DNA of 37,889 nucleotides, from assembly GCF_003611635.1 (NCBI RefSeq), contig NZ_RAVZ01000050.1, positions 1 to 37,889 of the forward strand, read 5' to 3'. How positions within the stretch are numbered: position 1 is the first letter of the stretch; every line of letters begins with the position of its first letter. This document shows positions 21,537 through 29,247 of the stretch, one piece after another. Position numbers and translations under genes: made by a program. Below the pieces are notes generated by a model that saw only the letters and a list, made by a program, of their open reading frames with translations, was not told where the DNA came from and ran no database searches. This DNA is from Corallococcus terminator (GTDB lineage: Bacteria > Myxococcota > Myxococcia > Myxococcales > Myxococcaceae).

Positions 21537-23219
21537 TCAGTGCAGATCCGGCGGCGGCACGCCTCCGGCCTGCGTCCATTCGTCGATGGCCCGGCGCACC
21601 ACATCCCGGAGGTCCTGCCCGATGCGCGGGTAGGCGTCATCGTCCAGGTTCGCCAGGGACACGCGGGCCGACCAGGGCGGGCCCTCGAAGCCGCTGCCAT
21701 TGAGCAGCACCACGCCGTGGCGCCGCGCGAGGGTGAAGACGATGTCCAGCGGGTCGTGGTGTTCCTCGACGAAGCGGACGAAGTCCTCGCCGATGTGCTC
21801 CCGGCACCACGCCTCCAAATCGAGCGTCTGGTAGTAGGCCGTGCGCAGCGGGTCGTCCCGCAGGGGGACGCCCATCCCGTCGAACAGCGCCTTCAGCCGC
21901 TCCTGACAGATGCGCTGACAGCGCTTCTTGTAGACGTTGTCCTTGTCCAGCAATGAGAACAGCGAGAACAGCGTCATCTGGAGCTGCTGGGGCAGCGACA
22001 GGCCCGCTGTGTGGTTCAGCGCCACCGCGCGGCTGTCCGCCACCAGCCGGTCGATGAACTTCAGCTTGCCCGGGTTCAACGTGATGGAGCCATACCGCTC
22101 CTCCATCAGCGCCCGCTGCGCCGGGGGCTGCCGCGCGAGGGCCTCGTCGAGGATGTTGTCCTGGTGCAGCGCCACGACGCCCAGCCGCCAGCCCGTGCAG
22201 CCGAAGTGCTTGGAGTAGGAGTAGACGAGCAGCGTGTTGCGCGGCAGGTCCGCGGCCAGCGAGCGGAAGCCGTTGACGAAGGTGCCATAGACGTCGTCGG
22301 TGAGGATGAGCAGGTCCGGTCGGCGCGTGCGCACCAGCTCCACCAGCCGGTCGACGGATTCCTGCTGGATGGCCACCGCGCCCGGGTTGGAGGGATTGAC
22401 GACGAAGAAGGCCTTGATGCGCGGGTCCTCCAGCTTGCGCAGCTCCGAGTCCGGGTACTGCCACGTGTGGACGCCATCCTTCGTGTGGGCGCTCTGCTGG
22501 ATGTCCACCGTGTGGAGGGAGAACTCCTCCAGGCGGGGGATCTCCAGGTACGGCGTGAAGATGGGCGCGCCCAGGGCGATGGTGTCTCCCTTCTGGAGCA
22601 GGCCGTTCACCATCAGCGAGCGGAAGATGTACGTCATCGCGGCGGTGCCACCTTCGACGGCGAAGAGGTCGAAGTGCCCGGGGGGAGGACGGCCCGCGAA
22701 CAGTTCCCGCGCCAGGTATTCGTGCACGATGCGCTCGGCATGCACGAGCATCCGGTCGGGCACCGGGTAGTTGTCCCCGATGGCCGCGTCGGTGAGCTCC
22801 CAGACGAATCGGTCCGGGTTGAAGCCGAGCATGGACTCGCCGTACTCCAACGCGTCGCGCAGCAGTTGCACGCCCGCGTCATCGTCGCTCGCGTTCAGGA
22901 AGTCGTGCAGGCGGCGCGCGATGCCCGGGGAGCGGGGCATGCCCGCCAGCCCCACGCCGGGCTCGTCCCAGGCGCGCCGGCTCTCCGCGAGCGCGAACTG
23001 GCCCATCAGGAAGAAGGCCTCGCGGGGCGTGGTGGCGATCCAGTTGGGATTGCCCCGCCCGGCATTGAGCATCACCGCCGCGCGCGTCTTCACCGCCTCG
23101 TCGGCGACCTGGATGAGCTCGTCCTTCAGCTCGAAGGGACTGAGCCTGCGCAGCTCGCTGTCAGAGGGGGACTCCTGCTCGCCCGCCGACAGGGTGTCCT
23201 GGGACGTGTCCTCGGTCAT
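21537..23219 (-). CDS. asd: Aspartate 4-decarboxylase / aspartate aminotransferase
   Basis: A 560-residue fold-type I PLP enzyme of the bifunctional aspartate 4-decarboxylase family, which converts L-aspartate to L-alanine and CO2 with some transaminase activity. It shows AGRGNPNWIATTPREAF, the cofactor site VNPSNPGAVA, the Asp of LILTDDVYGTF and the Schiff-base lysine K337 in YSYSKHFGCTGWRLG. The length fits the large decarboxylase rather than ordinary aminotransferases of about 400 residues. The start at 23219 has AAGGA about nine bases before it. The gene symbol is that used for the decarboxylase in Pseudomonas and Comamonas, not aspartate-semialdehyde dehydrogenase. The neighbouring asparaginase supplies its substrate; the aspartate-alanine antiporter AspT often found with it is absent here. 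The first 20 residues are acidic and probably disordered. Confidence 0.92.
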   Translation of the reverse strand: MTEDTSQDTLSAGEQESPSDSELRRLSPFELKDELIQVADEAVKTRAAVMLNAGRGNPNWIATTPREAFFLMGQFALAESRRAWDEPGVGLAGMPRSPGIARRLHDFLNASDDDAGVQLLRDALEYGESMLGFNPDRFVWELTDAAIGDNYPVPDRMLVHAERIVHEYLARELFAGRPPPGHFDLFAVEGGTAAMTYIFRSLMVNGLLQKGDTIALGAPIFTPYLEIPRLEEFSLHTVDIQQSAHTKDGVHTWQYPDSELRKLEDPRIKAFFVVNPSNPGAVAIQQESVDRLVELVRTRRPDLLILTDDVYGTFVNGFRSLAADLPRNTLLVYSYSKHFGCTGWRLGVVALHQDNILDEALARQPPAQRALMEERYGSITLNPGKLKFIDRLVADSRAVALNHTAGLSLPQQLQMTLFSLFSLLDKDNVYKKRCQRICQERLKALFDGMGVPLRDDPLRTAYYQTLDLEAWCREHIGEDFVRFVEEHHDPLDIVFTLARRHGVVLLNGSGFEGPPWSARVSLANLDDDAYPRIGQDLRDVVRRAIDEWTQAGGVPPPDLH

Positions 23220-23447
23220 GTCGCCATCCTTCCGTGTCCGTCCAACGGTGACCCGCCCCCGGGACGCAGGCCATGCGCCCGGAGGGGAGGGGGAGCGGCA
23301 CCAGCAGGCGTTGCCCTGGGTGGTGCGCCGGACGCGGCGGGTGGGCCTGTCGGAGTGAAAAAACACGACGGGCGAGCGCACTCGGGCTGGCGGCGACGAA
23401 GGAAGGGGCAAGGTCGGACAGACAGTCCGCCAGAGTCGAGACCCTCC
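23220..23447. promoter_or_regulatory. Divergent promoter region between asd and the acyltransferase gene
   Basis: A 228-base intergenic region that must hold promoters for both directions. An inverted repeat, CGGAC-AGACA-GTCCG, lies at 23415-23429, ending 18 bases before the ATG at 23448. No other clear element was seen. Confidence 0.45.
23415..23429. promoter_or_regulatory. Candidate operator, 5-bp arms
   Basis: CGGAC and GTCCG flank a 5-base spacer just upstream of the acyltransferase start. Position and symmetry suit a repressor site; no adjacent TetR-type regulator is present. Confidence 0.3.
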
Positions 23448-24242
23448 ATGAACTCTTGGAATTGCCGTGTCGCTGATACACAGCGCGAGTTGGATGACGC
23501 GCTCCGTGTCCGCTGGGAAGTGTTCGGGGTGGAGATGCGGATGCTGGGCGACAAGAAGCCGCAGGCGCCGCGTGAGGCCAACTGCTTCGACACGCTGCCG
23601 ACCACCGCGCACGTCGTCGTCTATTCTGACCAGGAGGCGGTGGCGACCGCGCGGTTGCTCCTGCCCAACGCGGAGGTGGCGTCCTCGGCGGGCAGCCTGA
23701 TGGGGCTCGACATCGAGCGGAAGCTGGACTTGTCGGAGCTTGTCGCGCCGGGGCGCGTGTTCGCGGAGACGACGCGCTACTGCGCCCGCCAGAAGTGGCG
23801 CAAGCACGCGGTGCTGCGCCTCCAGGCGTGCCTCTACCGCGAGAGCCTCCGCCGGGGCGTCACCCATTGGATCGCCGCCGCGAACATGGAGACCGACAGC
23901 GAGGAGGAGGCCACCCTCATCTACCGGGCCGCCGCGCGCCAGGGTTGGGTGAGCGACCGTTTCCGGGCGCGGACGCTCGAGTTTCCCGCACCGCCGCGGC
24001 AGCCCGTGGCGCCGCGCCTGAGCCCGACGCAGTTGGCGCGCGCGCGACAGGGGGACCTGGACGACCTGAAGCTGCCTCCCGTGCTGTCGCTCTTCGCGGA
24101 CAAGATGGGCGCGCGCTTCATTGGCCCGCCCCACTACGACACGGCGTTCCACCGCTTCACGGTGCCGCTCGTCGCCGCGCTGGACGAAATTCCCCAGGGC
24201 ACGTTGCGCCTCTTCGACACGCTGGACGCTGACGCCGCCTGA
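23448..24242 (+). CDS. Acyltransferase of the LuxI/FeeM-like GNAT fold
   Basis: A 264-residue protein with the layout of N-acyl amino acid or N-acyl homoserine lactone synthases. RVRWEVFGVEMRML (about 20-33) corresponds to the acyl-binding RxxVF segment, CFDTLPTTAHVVVY to the following D-containing strand, VATARLLLP to the core strand, and RVFAETTRYCAR to the E-x-x-R motif. A helix AVLRLQACLYRESLRRGV and a strand THWIAAAN follow. Such enzymes join an acyl-carrier-protein-bound acyl group to an amine. The C-terminal 90 residues contain a proline-rich loop and a further domain (TAFHRFTVPL). No in-frame start lies upstream, so ATG 23448 is used although its ribosome site is poor. The next gene, 87 bases downstream, encodes a putative di-iron oxidase, suggesting a two-step pathway. 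Product unknown. Confidence 0.68.
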   Translation: MNSWNCRVADTQRELDDALRVRWEVFGVEMRMLGDKKPQAPREANCFDTLPTTAHVVVYSDQEAVATARLLLPNAEVASSAGSLMGLDIERKLDLSELVAPGRVFAETTRYCARQKWRKHAVLRLQACLYRESLRRGVTHWIAAANMETDSEEEATLIYRAAARQGWVSDRFRARTLEFPAPPRQPVAPRLSPTQLARARQGDLDDLKLPPVLSLFADKMGARFIGPPHYDTAFHRFTVPLVAALDEIPQGTLRLFDTLDADAA

Positions 24243-24329
24243 CGCCGGGCTGGCTCGCTTCCTCTTCTTCCCCTTCACCCTTCAACCACCAACGCCGGAC
24301 CCTTTCGGGGCCCGGAGCAGGAGTCGTGT

Positions 24330-25019
24330 ATGTGCAAGCAGCCCAAGCAGGAGCAGACGACGAAGACGGACTGGATGGCGGCCCTGCGGCGCGAGGCGCG
24401 GGGGCTCGTGCGGGAGCTGGACGCGAAGCCGGGTGCCCGGCGCCTCTTCGAGGGCCGCATCCGGCAGGACGACTACGTGCACTACCTGGTGCAGACGTAC
24501 CAGTACGTGCGCTGGAGCACGGGGTTCCTCAAGGACTCGGGTGAACGCATGAAGCAGGAGGGGCAGCACACCGCGCTCGCGGACCTGCTCATCCAGAAGG
24601 CCGGGGAGGAGAGTGGCCATGAGAAGTGGTTGCTGGCGGACCTGAAGAACCTGGGTTGGACGCAAGAGCAGGTGGAGAACGCGTCGGTCTGCTCCGCGGT
24701 GCGGGCCTACGTGGAGTGGAACCGCTTCACCACGCTGTCGGGCGTGCCCACCGCGTTCCTGGGCACGGCCTACGTGCTGGAGTACCTCTCCGTGGAGCGC
24801 GCCCCGGGGGCGGTGGACCGGCTCATCGCGGACAGCGGCATCCCGAACATCCACAAGGCCGTCACGTTCCTGCGCGGCCACGGCAACGCGGACGGCGACC
24901 ACGTGGCTGAACTGGAAGCGGTGTTGGGCCAGCTCGAATCCCCGGAGGAACAGGCCGCGCTGCTCCTGTCGGCCCAAACCACGCGCGCCCTGTTTCCGAG
25001 CTTCTTCCAGGAACCCTGA
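24330..25019 (+). CDS. Haem-oxygenase-like fold protein, putative di-iron oxidase
   Basis: A 229-residue all-helical protein of the TenA/PqqC/haem-oxygenase-like superfamily. It carries residues in the pattern of the haem-oxygenase-like di-iron oxidases (UndA, BesC type): E94-x2-H97 in EESGHEKW, E151 in LEYLSVE, and H184-x3-D188 with H191 in HGNADGDH. The N-terminal ligand is not certain. Members oxidise or fragment acids and amino acids using O2. Length is normal for the family. The start at 24330 has CAGGAG about eight bases before it. The gene follows the acyltransferase on the same strand, so the enzyme may act on an acyl chain or an acylated amine made by it. Alternatives are a PqqC- or TenA-like non-metal enzyme, but the histidine/acid set favours the di-iron reading. 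Confidence 0.72.
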   Translation: MCKQPKQEQTTKTDWMAALRREARGLVRELDAKPGARRLFEGRIRQDDYVHYLVQTYQYVRWSTGFLKDSGERMKQEGQHTALADLLIQKAGEESGHEKWLLADLKNLGWTQEQVENASVCSAVRAYVEWNRFTTLSGVPTAFLGTAYVLEYLSVERAPGAVDRLIADSGIPNIHKAVTFLRGHGNADGDHVAELEAVLGQLESPEEQAALLLSAQTTRALFPSFFQEP

Positions 25020-25111
25020 AAGCGCCATCCCCCGGGAGAGGTAAAGACAGTCAACGCCCGTCTGGACATCCTGCGCCCCGAACATCGACCTCTTGGGGGC
25101 GTCACACAGGC

Positions 25112-25738
25112 ATGAAGATTCATCGGATGTTGGCAGTGGTCGCGGGACTGTTCCTGGCGGGTTGCGGCGGTGGAGACGACCCGGGGGAGGACAACCCTCC
25201 CCCGGTGACGTGCTCGGCGGCGAACTGCACGGGTTGCTGTTTCAACAACACCTGCCAGACGGGGAACACTGCTTCCGCGTGTGGCAAGGCCGGAGCCACG
25301 TGCAAGGCGTGCAACGCGGCCCAGGTCTGCAAGACGGAGCAGGCGTGTGGTGCGGATCCGGCGGGTGTCTGGTTCGTCCAGCCCACGTCCGCTCAAATCA
25401 CGGCCAGCAACAATGGCACGGCCTGGGATGCGGATGGCTCCGCGCCGGATGTCTTCGTGGAGATGCAGTGCCCGGGGGCGACGGTGGCCTCTGTCACCCC
25501 GGAAGTGGAGAGCTATACACCTGCGTGGACTTCGGGCGGTTGCACCGCGACGGCGGCTCGTCTGCTCGCGGAGCCCTGGGCCTTCCGCGTCTGGGACAGT
25601 GACGTCAGCGCCAACGACACCATCACGGGCGTCCTCCTGTATCAGTTCCGGGAGGAGGACTTCACCGCGGGCCGCGTCACCCTCCAGCCGTCAGGGGGCA
25701 TGACGTCGATCACGCTCAGCGTGCGCAAGCAGCCGTAA
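25112..25738 (+). CDS. Lipoprotein with cysteine-rich spacer and C2-like domain
   Basis: A 208-residue lipoprotein. The signal peptide ends in a clear lipobox LAGC (Cys18), followed by a flexible GGGDDPGEDNPPP spacer. Residues 33-80 are a cysteine-rich segment of the form GCC-x4-C-x7-CG-x3-C-x2-C, typical of myxobacterial surface lipoproteins and likely disulfide-bonded. Residues 85-205 look like a C2-type beta sandwich: TAWDADGSAPDVFVEMQC, a middle strand with a trailing P-W, and FRVWDSDVSANDTI, whose aspartates sit where C2 loops bind calcium. It is thus probably anchored at the cell surface or in the periplasm and may bind calcium or lipid. The ribosome site is weak, but signal peptide and codon use support the start. 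A strong terminator follows. Confidence 0.75.
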   Translation: MKIHRMLAVVAGLFLAGCGGGDDPGEDNPPPVTCSAANCTGCCFNNTCQTGNTASACGKAGATCKACNAAQVCKTEQACGADPAGVWFVQPTSAQITASNNGTAWDADGSAPDVFVEMQCPGATVASVTPEVESYTPAWTSGGCTATAARLLAEPWAFRVWDSDVSANDTITGVLLYQFREEDFTAGRVTLQPSGGMTSITLSVRKQP

Positions 25739-25761
25739 CGCATTGTCACTCGCAGGGCAGG

Positions 25762-25805
25762 GGGGCCCGGGGGCGAAACCGCCTCCGGGCCTCTTCCTTT
25801 TCTCG
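25762..25805 (+). terminator. Strong intrinsic terminator
   Basis: A 12-bp G+C-rich stem with one G-T pair (25764-25775 with 25780-25791), a 4-base AAAC loop and the pyrimidine-rich tail TCTTCCTTTTCTC. It lies 25 bases after the lipoprotein stop on the plus strand. Confidence 0.8.
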
Positions 25806-25810
25806 CCGGC

Positions 25811-26893
25811 TCACCCCGGCTTCTGTCTCCAGGCCGCGTGGTAGAGCAGGTCCGTGCGACTCTCCATGCCCAGCTTGGGAAAGATGTTCCTGAGGTGGGT
25901 CTTCACCGTGTTGAGCGTCAGTCCCAGCTCGTGGGCGATGGTCTCGTTGGCCCAGTTGCTGAGCACCCCCTGGACGACGTCCGCTTCGCGCTTGGAGATT
26001 TTCTGACGCCACTGCTCCGGCATGGGAATGGCCCGGGAGCACTCCTGGAACACCAGCGCCCAGGGGCGGCTGCCGCGCTGTTCAGGCAACTCCACGAACG
26101 TCACCTTCAGGTCGCGCTGCTGTCCTGAGCGCACCCACGTGTCCACGCCCAGCTTTCGCTCCGTCCCCGGTGCCCTCAACTTTCGCAGGTGCTCCCTCAA
26201 TTCGGAGGGGAGCTGGGCGTCGTGGAGCTTCAGCTCCGGATACCAGCGCTTCAGGATCTCCGTCGCGCCCGGCGTCCTCAGCCGCTCACGCTCCGGCGGA
26301 TCCAATACGACGCACTCGGCGCCCTGGTGGCGGAAGAGCGCGTCCAGCAGGTCGCCGCGCATCGCTTCGCTGCCGAACATGCGGCAGTTGCGCACGGTGT
26401 TCACCAGGTAGGGCGTCAGCCAGTTCAACAGCGCCTGCTCGCGCGCGGAGAAGGGCTGGGCGTGCTCCCGGTACAGCGTGAAGCCTCCGTGCCAGTCCTG
26501 CCGCAAATCCAGCAGCACCGCCATCACGTGCTCCAGCGGCAGCCCCAGCTCCCGGCAGCGCAGGTACAAGAGGCTGCGCTTCAACTCCTTGCGCGACAGC
26601 ATGTCCGAATCCCGGAGCGCCACGTTGGGATGCTTCACCACCGACTCGCGCACGAAGTCCACCGCCGCCAGCTCCGGGTAGTGCGCGAAGAGGACCCCGG
26701 GCGCTCCCAGGCCCAGCCATTCATAGTCACCGGGCCGCTCCGGCCGCGACACGCACAGCGCCGCGTAGTCGGAGGGCAGCAGTTGCGTGATGGTGGTCTG
26801 CGCTCGCGTCAGGACCTCCGTCAGGTCCAGGGAACTGGAGAGCGCCTGGGTCAACTCGGAGATGAGCGCCTGCTCGCGCGCGTTGAGGTTCAT
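25811..26893 (-). CDS. LuxR-type helix-turn-helix transcriptional regulator
   Basis: A 360-residue regulator with a C-terminal LuxR/FixJ HTH: ISKREADVVQGVLSNWANET followed by IAHELGLTLNTVKTHLRNIF and the closing KLGMESRTDLLYHA (about 295-350). The N-terminal 170 residues resemble a GAF/PAS-like sensing domain (LTEVLTRAQTTITQLLPSDYAALCVSRP). Between them lie helices with SAREQALLNWLTPYL, which echo a second HTH-like element often seen in this family in myxobacteria. There is no receiver domain, so the signal is probably a small ligand. The start at 26893 is backed by GGGAGG four to five bases before it. The regulated genes are unknown; the neighbouring lipoprotein and secreted protein are the nearest candidates. 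Confidence 0.83.
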   Translation of the reverse strand: MNLNAREQALISELTQALSSSLDLTEVLTRAQTTITQLLPSDYAALCVSRPERPGDYEWLGLGAPGVLFAHYPELAAVDFVRESVVKHPNVALRDSDMLSRKELKRSLLYLRCRELGLPLEHVMAVLLDLRQDWHGGFTLYREHAQPFSAREQALLNWLTPYLVNTVRNCRMFGSEAMRGDLLDALFRHQGAECVVLDPPERERLRTPGATEILKRWYPELKLHDAQLPSELREHLRKLRAPGTERKLGVDTWVRSGQQRDLKVTFVELPEQRGSRPWALVFQECSRAIPMPEQWRQKISKREADVVQGVLSNWANETIAHELGLTLNTVKTHLRNIFPKLGMESRTDLLYHAAWRQKPG

Positions 26894-26964
26894 CGGGCCT
26901 CCCAGCCGGTACAGGCAATGGCATAGCGGTGGGGAGGGCTTCGGGTCTGTAACCCGCAAGGGGT

Positions 26965-26998
26965 ATGGACGGGCCCCCTGTCTGGAAGGCCCGTCCAT
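26965..26998 (-). terminator. Hairpin downstream of the acidic secreted protein
   Basis: A perfect 11-bp inverted repeat (ATGGACGGGCC at 26965-26975, GGCCCGTCCAT at 26988-26998, 12-base loop) lies 25 bases after the stop at 27024 and before the LuxR gene on the same strand. It has no strong T-tract. It may terminate the upstream transcript or serve as an operator for the regulator gene. Confidence 0.5.
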
Positions 26999-27023
26999 GC
27001 TTGTCATTGCCGTGAGCGTGGGG

Positions 27024-27467
27024 TCAGTTGCCCGCGCTGCCCTGGGCGGGCGGCGTGCCCGTGGTGGGGCTGGCGGAGCTGCCCATCTGCTTGTTCTTGT
27101 CCCAGGCCGGCGGCGTCACTTCCATCTGCGCGCCCTTGTTGCCCGGGGTGCCGGTGTTCGGGACGCTGGGCTGCAGCGTGGACCCTTCGCCCGTGGTGTT
27201 GCTGCCCTGCTCCGGCGTGCCGGAGCCGCCCACACCCTCGTCGATGCGGTCCGGATCCGCGACGCTGTCCGCGCCGTCGTCATCCGGCTGGAGGACGCCC
27301 GAACTGCCCGAGCCTCCCGTGGCCCGGTCCCAGCGCTCCGCGCTGTCCTGGGGTGCGTCGGTGCTCGGCTGCTCCAACGGTGGGACTTGGTGGTCGGTGT
27401 GGCTCTGCGCGAACGCCTGTCCGGAGACGGCGAAGGTGGCCAGTGCTGCCATCAGGGGGAGCTTCAT
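27024..27467 (-). CDS. Small secreted acidic low-complexity protein
   Basis: A 147-residue exported protein of unknown function. The signal peptide (MKLPLMAALATFAVSGQAFA) is followed by HTDHQVPP and a low-complexity chain rich in Gly, Ser, Thr, Pro, Asp and Glu (PDDDGADSVADPDRIDEG). There are no cysteines and no recognisable fold, so it is probably unstructured outside the membrane. The ATG at 27467 has AAGGAG eight bases upstream, a very good ribosome site, which makes it a convincing gene despite the lack of homologs I can name. The aspartate-rich stretch might bind divalent cations; that is speculation. Confidence 0.65.
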   Translation of the reverse strand: MKLPLMAALATFAVSGQAFAQSHTDHQVPPLEQPSTDAPQDSAERWDRATGGSGSSGVLQPDDDGADSVADPDRIDEGVGGSGTPEQGSNTTGEGSTLQPSVPNTGTPGNKGAQMEVTPPAWDKNKQMGSSASPTTGTPPAQGSAGN

Positions 27468-27591
27468 CGGTGTCGCTCCTTGGAAGAACGGGTTGGTTCT
27501 CCCAAGGTGGCGACCGTCGGGTGGGAAACAAGCGCTTGACGCACACCCGCCCCGGGGTCGGATTCCCGCTGGCAGGGCGGGCAGGCAGCCT

Positions 27592-28431
27592 TCAGCCCGC
27601 CAGCGCCTTCGGCGGCACGATGCCCACGGCCCACGCGGTGAGCTTGCGCAAGAGCTCCGCGCGGTCCTCGGGCACGGAGAAGAGGTGGTCGGCGCGCGGG
27701 TAGAAGGCGTAGGTGACGCGGTGCTCCAGCTTCAGCGGCGAGAACATCTCGTAGAACTGGCGCTCGTAGTTGAAGGAGAGCCCCATGCCGCCGGAGAACA
27801 CGAAGCAGAGGTTCACGCCCCGCTCCAGCAGCTTCGCGTAGTCCTCCGTCAGCCGCGCCTGCTCCGGGTACTCGCGCGTGTAGACCTCGTCCGCCTCGCC
27901 GGCTTCACGCAGTTGGGAGGGCAGCTTCCGCTTGCGCAGGAAGCGGGTCCAGCGACGGGGGCTCAGGTAGCGAAGCTGGAAGCGCAGGTGGTAGCCCACC
28001 GTGCGGTACGTGTAGCCGTCGATGAAGGCCGCGCCCACCACGCGCGGATCCTGCACCGCCACGGAATGCACGCTGTCCACGCCGGAGCACAGGCCGATGA
28101 GCGCGAAGTCGCGCTGGCCCTTCTTCTGCTCCAGGTAGTCGAGCGCGGCGCGCGTCTCCTCGCGGGCCCGCGCGAACTCGTCGGGTCCGCCCTCGCGCCG
28201 CGGGCGGCTGTCGCCCAGGCCGGACAGGTCGAATCTCAGCGTGGTGATGCCGCGCGCCGCCAGCAGCCGCGCCAGCTCTACCCACAGCCGGTAGGGCCCC
28301 ACGTGGTGGTTCAGGCCCACGTTGGAGAGCACCACCGCGGGCGCTCCCGGCAGCACCTTCGTCGGATCCGGCTCCGTGAGCACGCCCGTGAGGCTCTGCT
28401 CGGGGCCGAAAGTACAGATGCGCTCGCGCAT
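27592..28431 (-). CDS. Alpha/beta hydrolase with cysteine nucleophile elbow, in NRPS operon
   Basis: A 279-residue alpha/beta hydrolase. The oxyanion segment LSNVGLNHHVGPYRL, the strand LRFDLSGLGDS and the nucleophile elbow GLCSG (113-117) are clear; the elbow carries Cys115 where serine is usual. The candidate catalytic histidine is in PRADHLFSV near the C-terminus. A lid of about 70 residues rich in Arg and Tyr (RYLSPRRWTRFLRKRK) lies between. Cys elbows are known in dienelactone hydrolases and in hydrolases found beside polysaccharide and peptide pathways. The start at 28431 shares one base with the upstream stop (TGATG), so the two hydrolases are made together. Being the last gene after an NRPS that lacks a thioesterase, it may release or edit the product; that is inference. 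Confidence 0.78.
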   Translation of the reverse strand: MRERICTFGPEQSLTGVLTEPDPTKVLPGAPAVVLSNVGLNHHVGPYRLWVELARLLAARGITTLRFDLSGLGDSRPRREGGPDEFARAREETRAALDYLEQKKGQRDFALIGLCSGVDSVHSVAVQDPRVVGAAFIDGYTYRTVGYHLRFQLRYLSPRRWTRFLRKRKLPSQLREAGEADEVYTREYPEQARLTEDYAKLLERGVNLCFVFSGGMGLSFNYERQFYEMFSPLKLEHRVTYAFYPRADHLFSVPEDRAELLRKLTAWAVGIVPPKALAG

Positions 28432-29213
28432 CACGCGACCTCCTTCAGGAGCGAGGTGATGGTCTGCAGGATGCGGTTGGACAGGAGCGCGGACTCCTGT
28501 CCGCCGCCTGCGCCACCTTCTTCCCGCACGACGTGGTGCTGGAAGGGCAGTCCTGTGGCCTCCAGGTGCTGCTGGAGGCGCTGGTACTCCGGCTTGGGCC
28601 CGGCGGCCACCAGGTGCGTGCGCGTCGAGGGCCACGCGGGCATCGCCGCAAGGTCCAGCGCCAGGATGTCCTCACGCAGGGGCCGGGGGAAGGCGAAGCC
28701 GAGCAGCTCCTCGCGCACCTCCAGCGGGCTGTCCACCTGGGGGAACAGGGTGCGGGCGGCCCGCCGGGTCTGGAGCAGCTCCAGCTCCTTCAGGTACGTG
28801 GCCCCCTCCACCAGCGGCTCCCAGAGCACGAGCCCCGCGGTGGACAGGCCCTCCGCCGCGGCGCGCACGGCGAGCGCCGCGCCCAGCCGCATGCCCACGA
28901 GCGCCACGCGCTGCACGCCCGTCATGTCCTGCAACTCGGCGACGGCCAGCCGGATGTCCTGGACCCAGGAGGCCACGCGGCCCTCGTGGACCTCTCCGGC
29001 GGAGTCTCCCGTGCCGTAGTAGTCGAAGCGGAAGACGTGGAAGCCTTCGCGCGCGAGCATTCCGGCCAGCTTCCGGAAGGCCCAGTGCGTCAGCATGTAT
29101 TCCTGGGCGGCGGGATAACAGAGCACCACCCCGGTGGCGCGTTCAGCGCCCTGGGCGGGGTGGTGCATGCCGAAAAGCTGTCTTTCGGAGCTGCCGAAGA
29201 AGCAGGGCGTCAC
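28431..29213 (-). CDS. Alpha/beta hydrolase-like protein lacking the serine nucleophile
   Basis: A 260-residue member of the serine aminopeptidase/exosortase-associated hydrolase group. It shows VVLCYPAAQEYMLTHWAFRK, the strand FHVFRFDYYGTGDSAG, and an elbow that reads GMRLG (107-111), with Arg109 at the nucleophile position. The same GxRLG elbow occurs in the exosortase hydrolase-2 type, so the change is a subfamily trait rather than decay. It may act as a non-catalytic partner of the downstream Cys hydrolase. The start is a GTG at 29213 with GAGGAG about 12 bases before it, longer than usual; ATG at residue 16 is another option. It lies 34 bases after the NRPS stop and is presumably in the same transcript. 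Confidence 0.75.
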   Translation of the reverse strand: MTPCFFGSSERQLFGMHHPAQGAERATGVVLCYPAAQEYMLTHWAFRKLAGMLAREGFHVFRFDYYGTGDSAGEVHEGRVASWVQDIRLAVAELQDMTGVQRVALVGMRLGAALAVRAAAEGLSTAGLVLWEPLVEGATYLKELELLQTRRAARTLFPQVDSPLEVREELLGFAFPRPLREDILALDLAAMPAWPSTRTHLVAAGPKPEYQRLQQHLEATGLPFQHHVVREEGGAGGGQESALLSNRILQTITSLLKEVA

Positions 29214-29247
29214 GGTGGGACCATTCTCCTCGAAGGGTCGCCGTGTC

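Noticed and set aside
22011-23447. Long plus-strand open frame opposite the aspartate decarboxylase
   Set aside because: It is antisense to a well-conserved enzyme, rich in Arg, His, Gln and Val, and arises from G+C-rich third positions. Only the part from 23448 matches a protein family.
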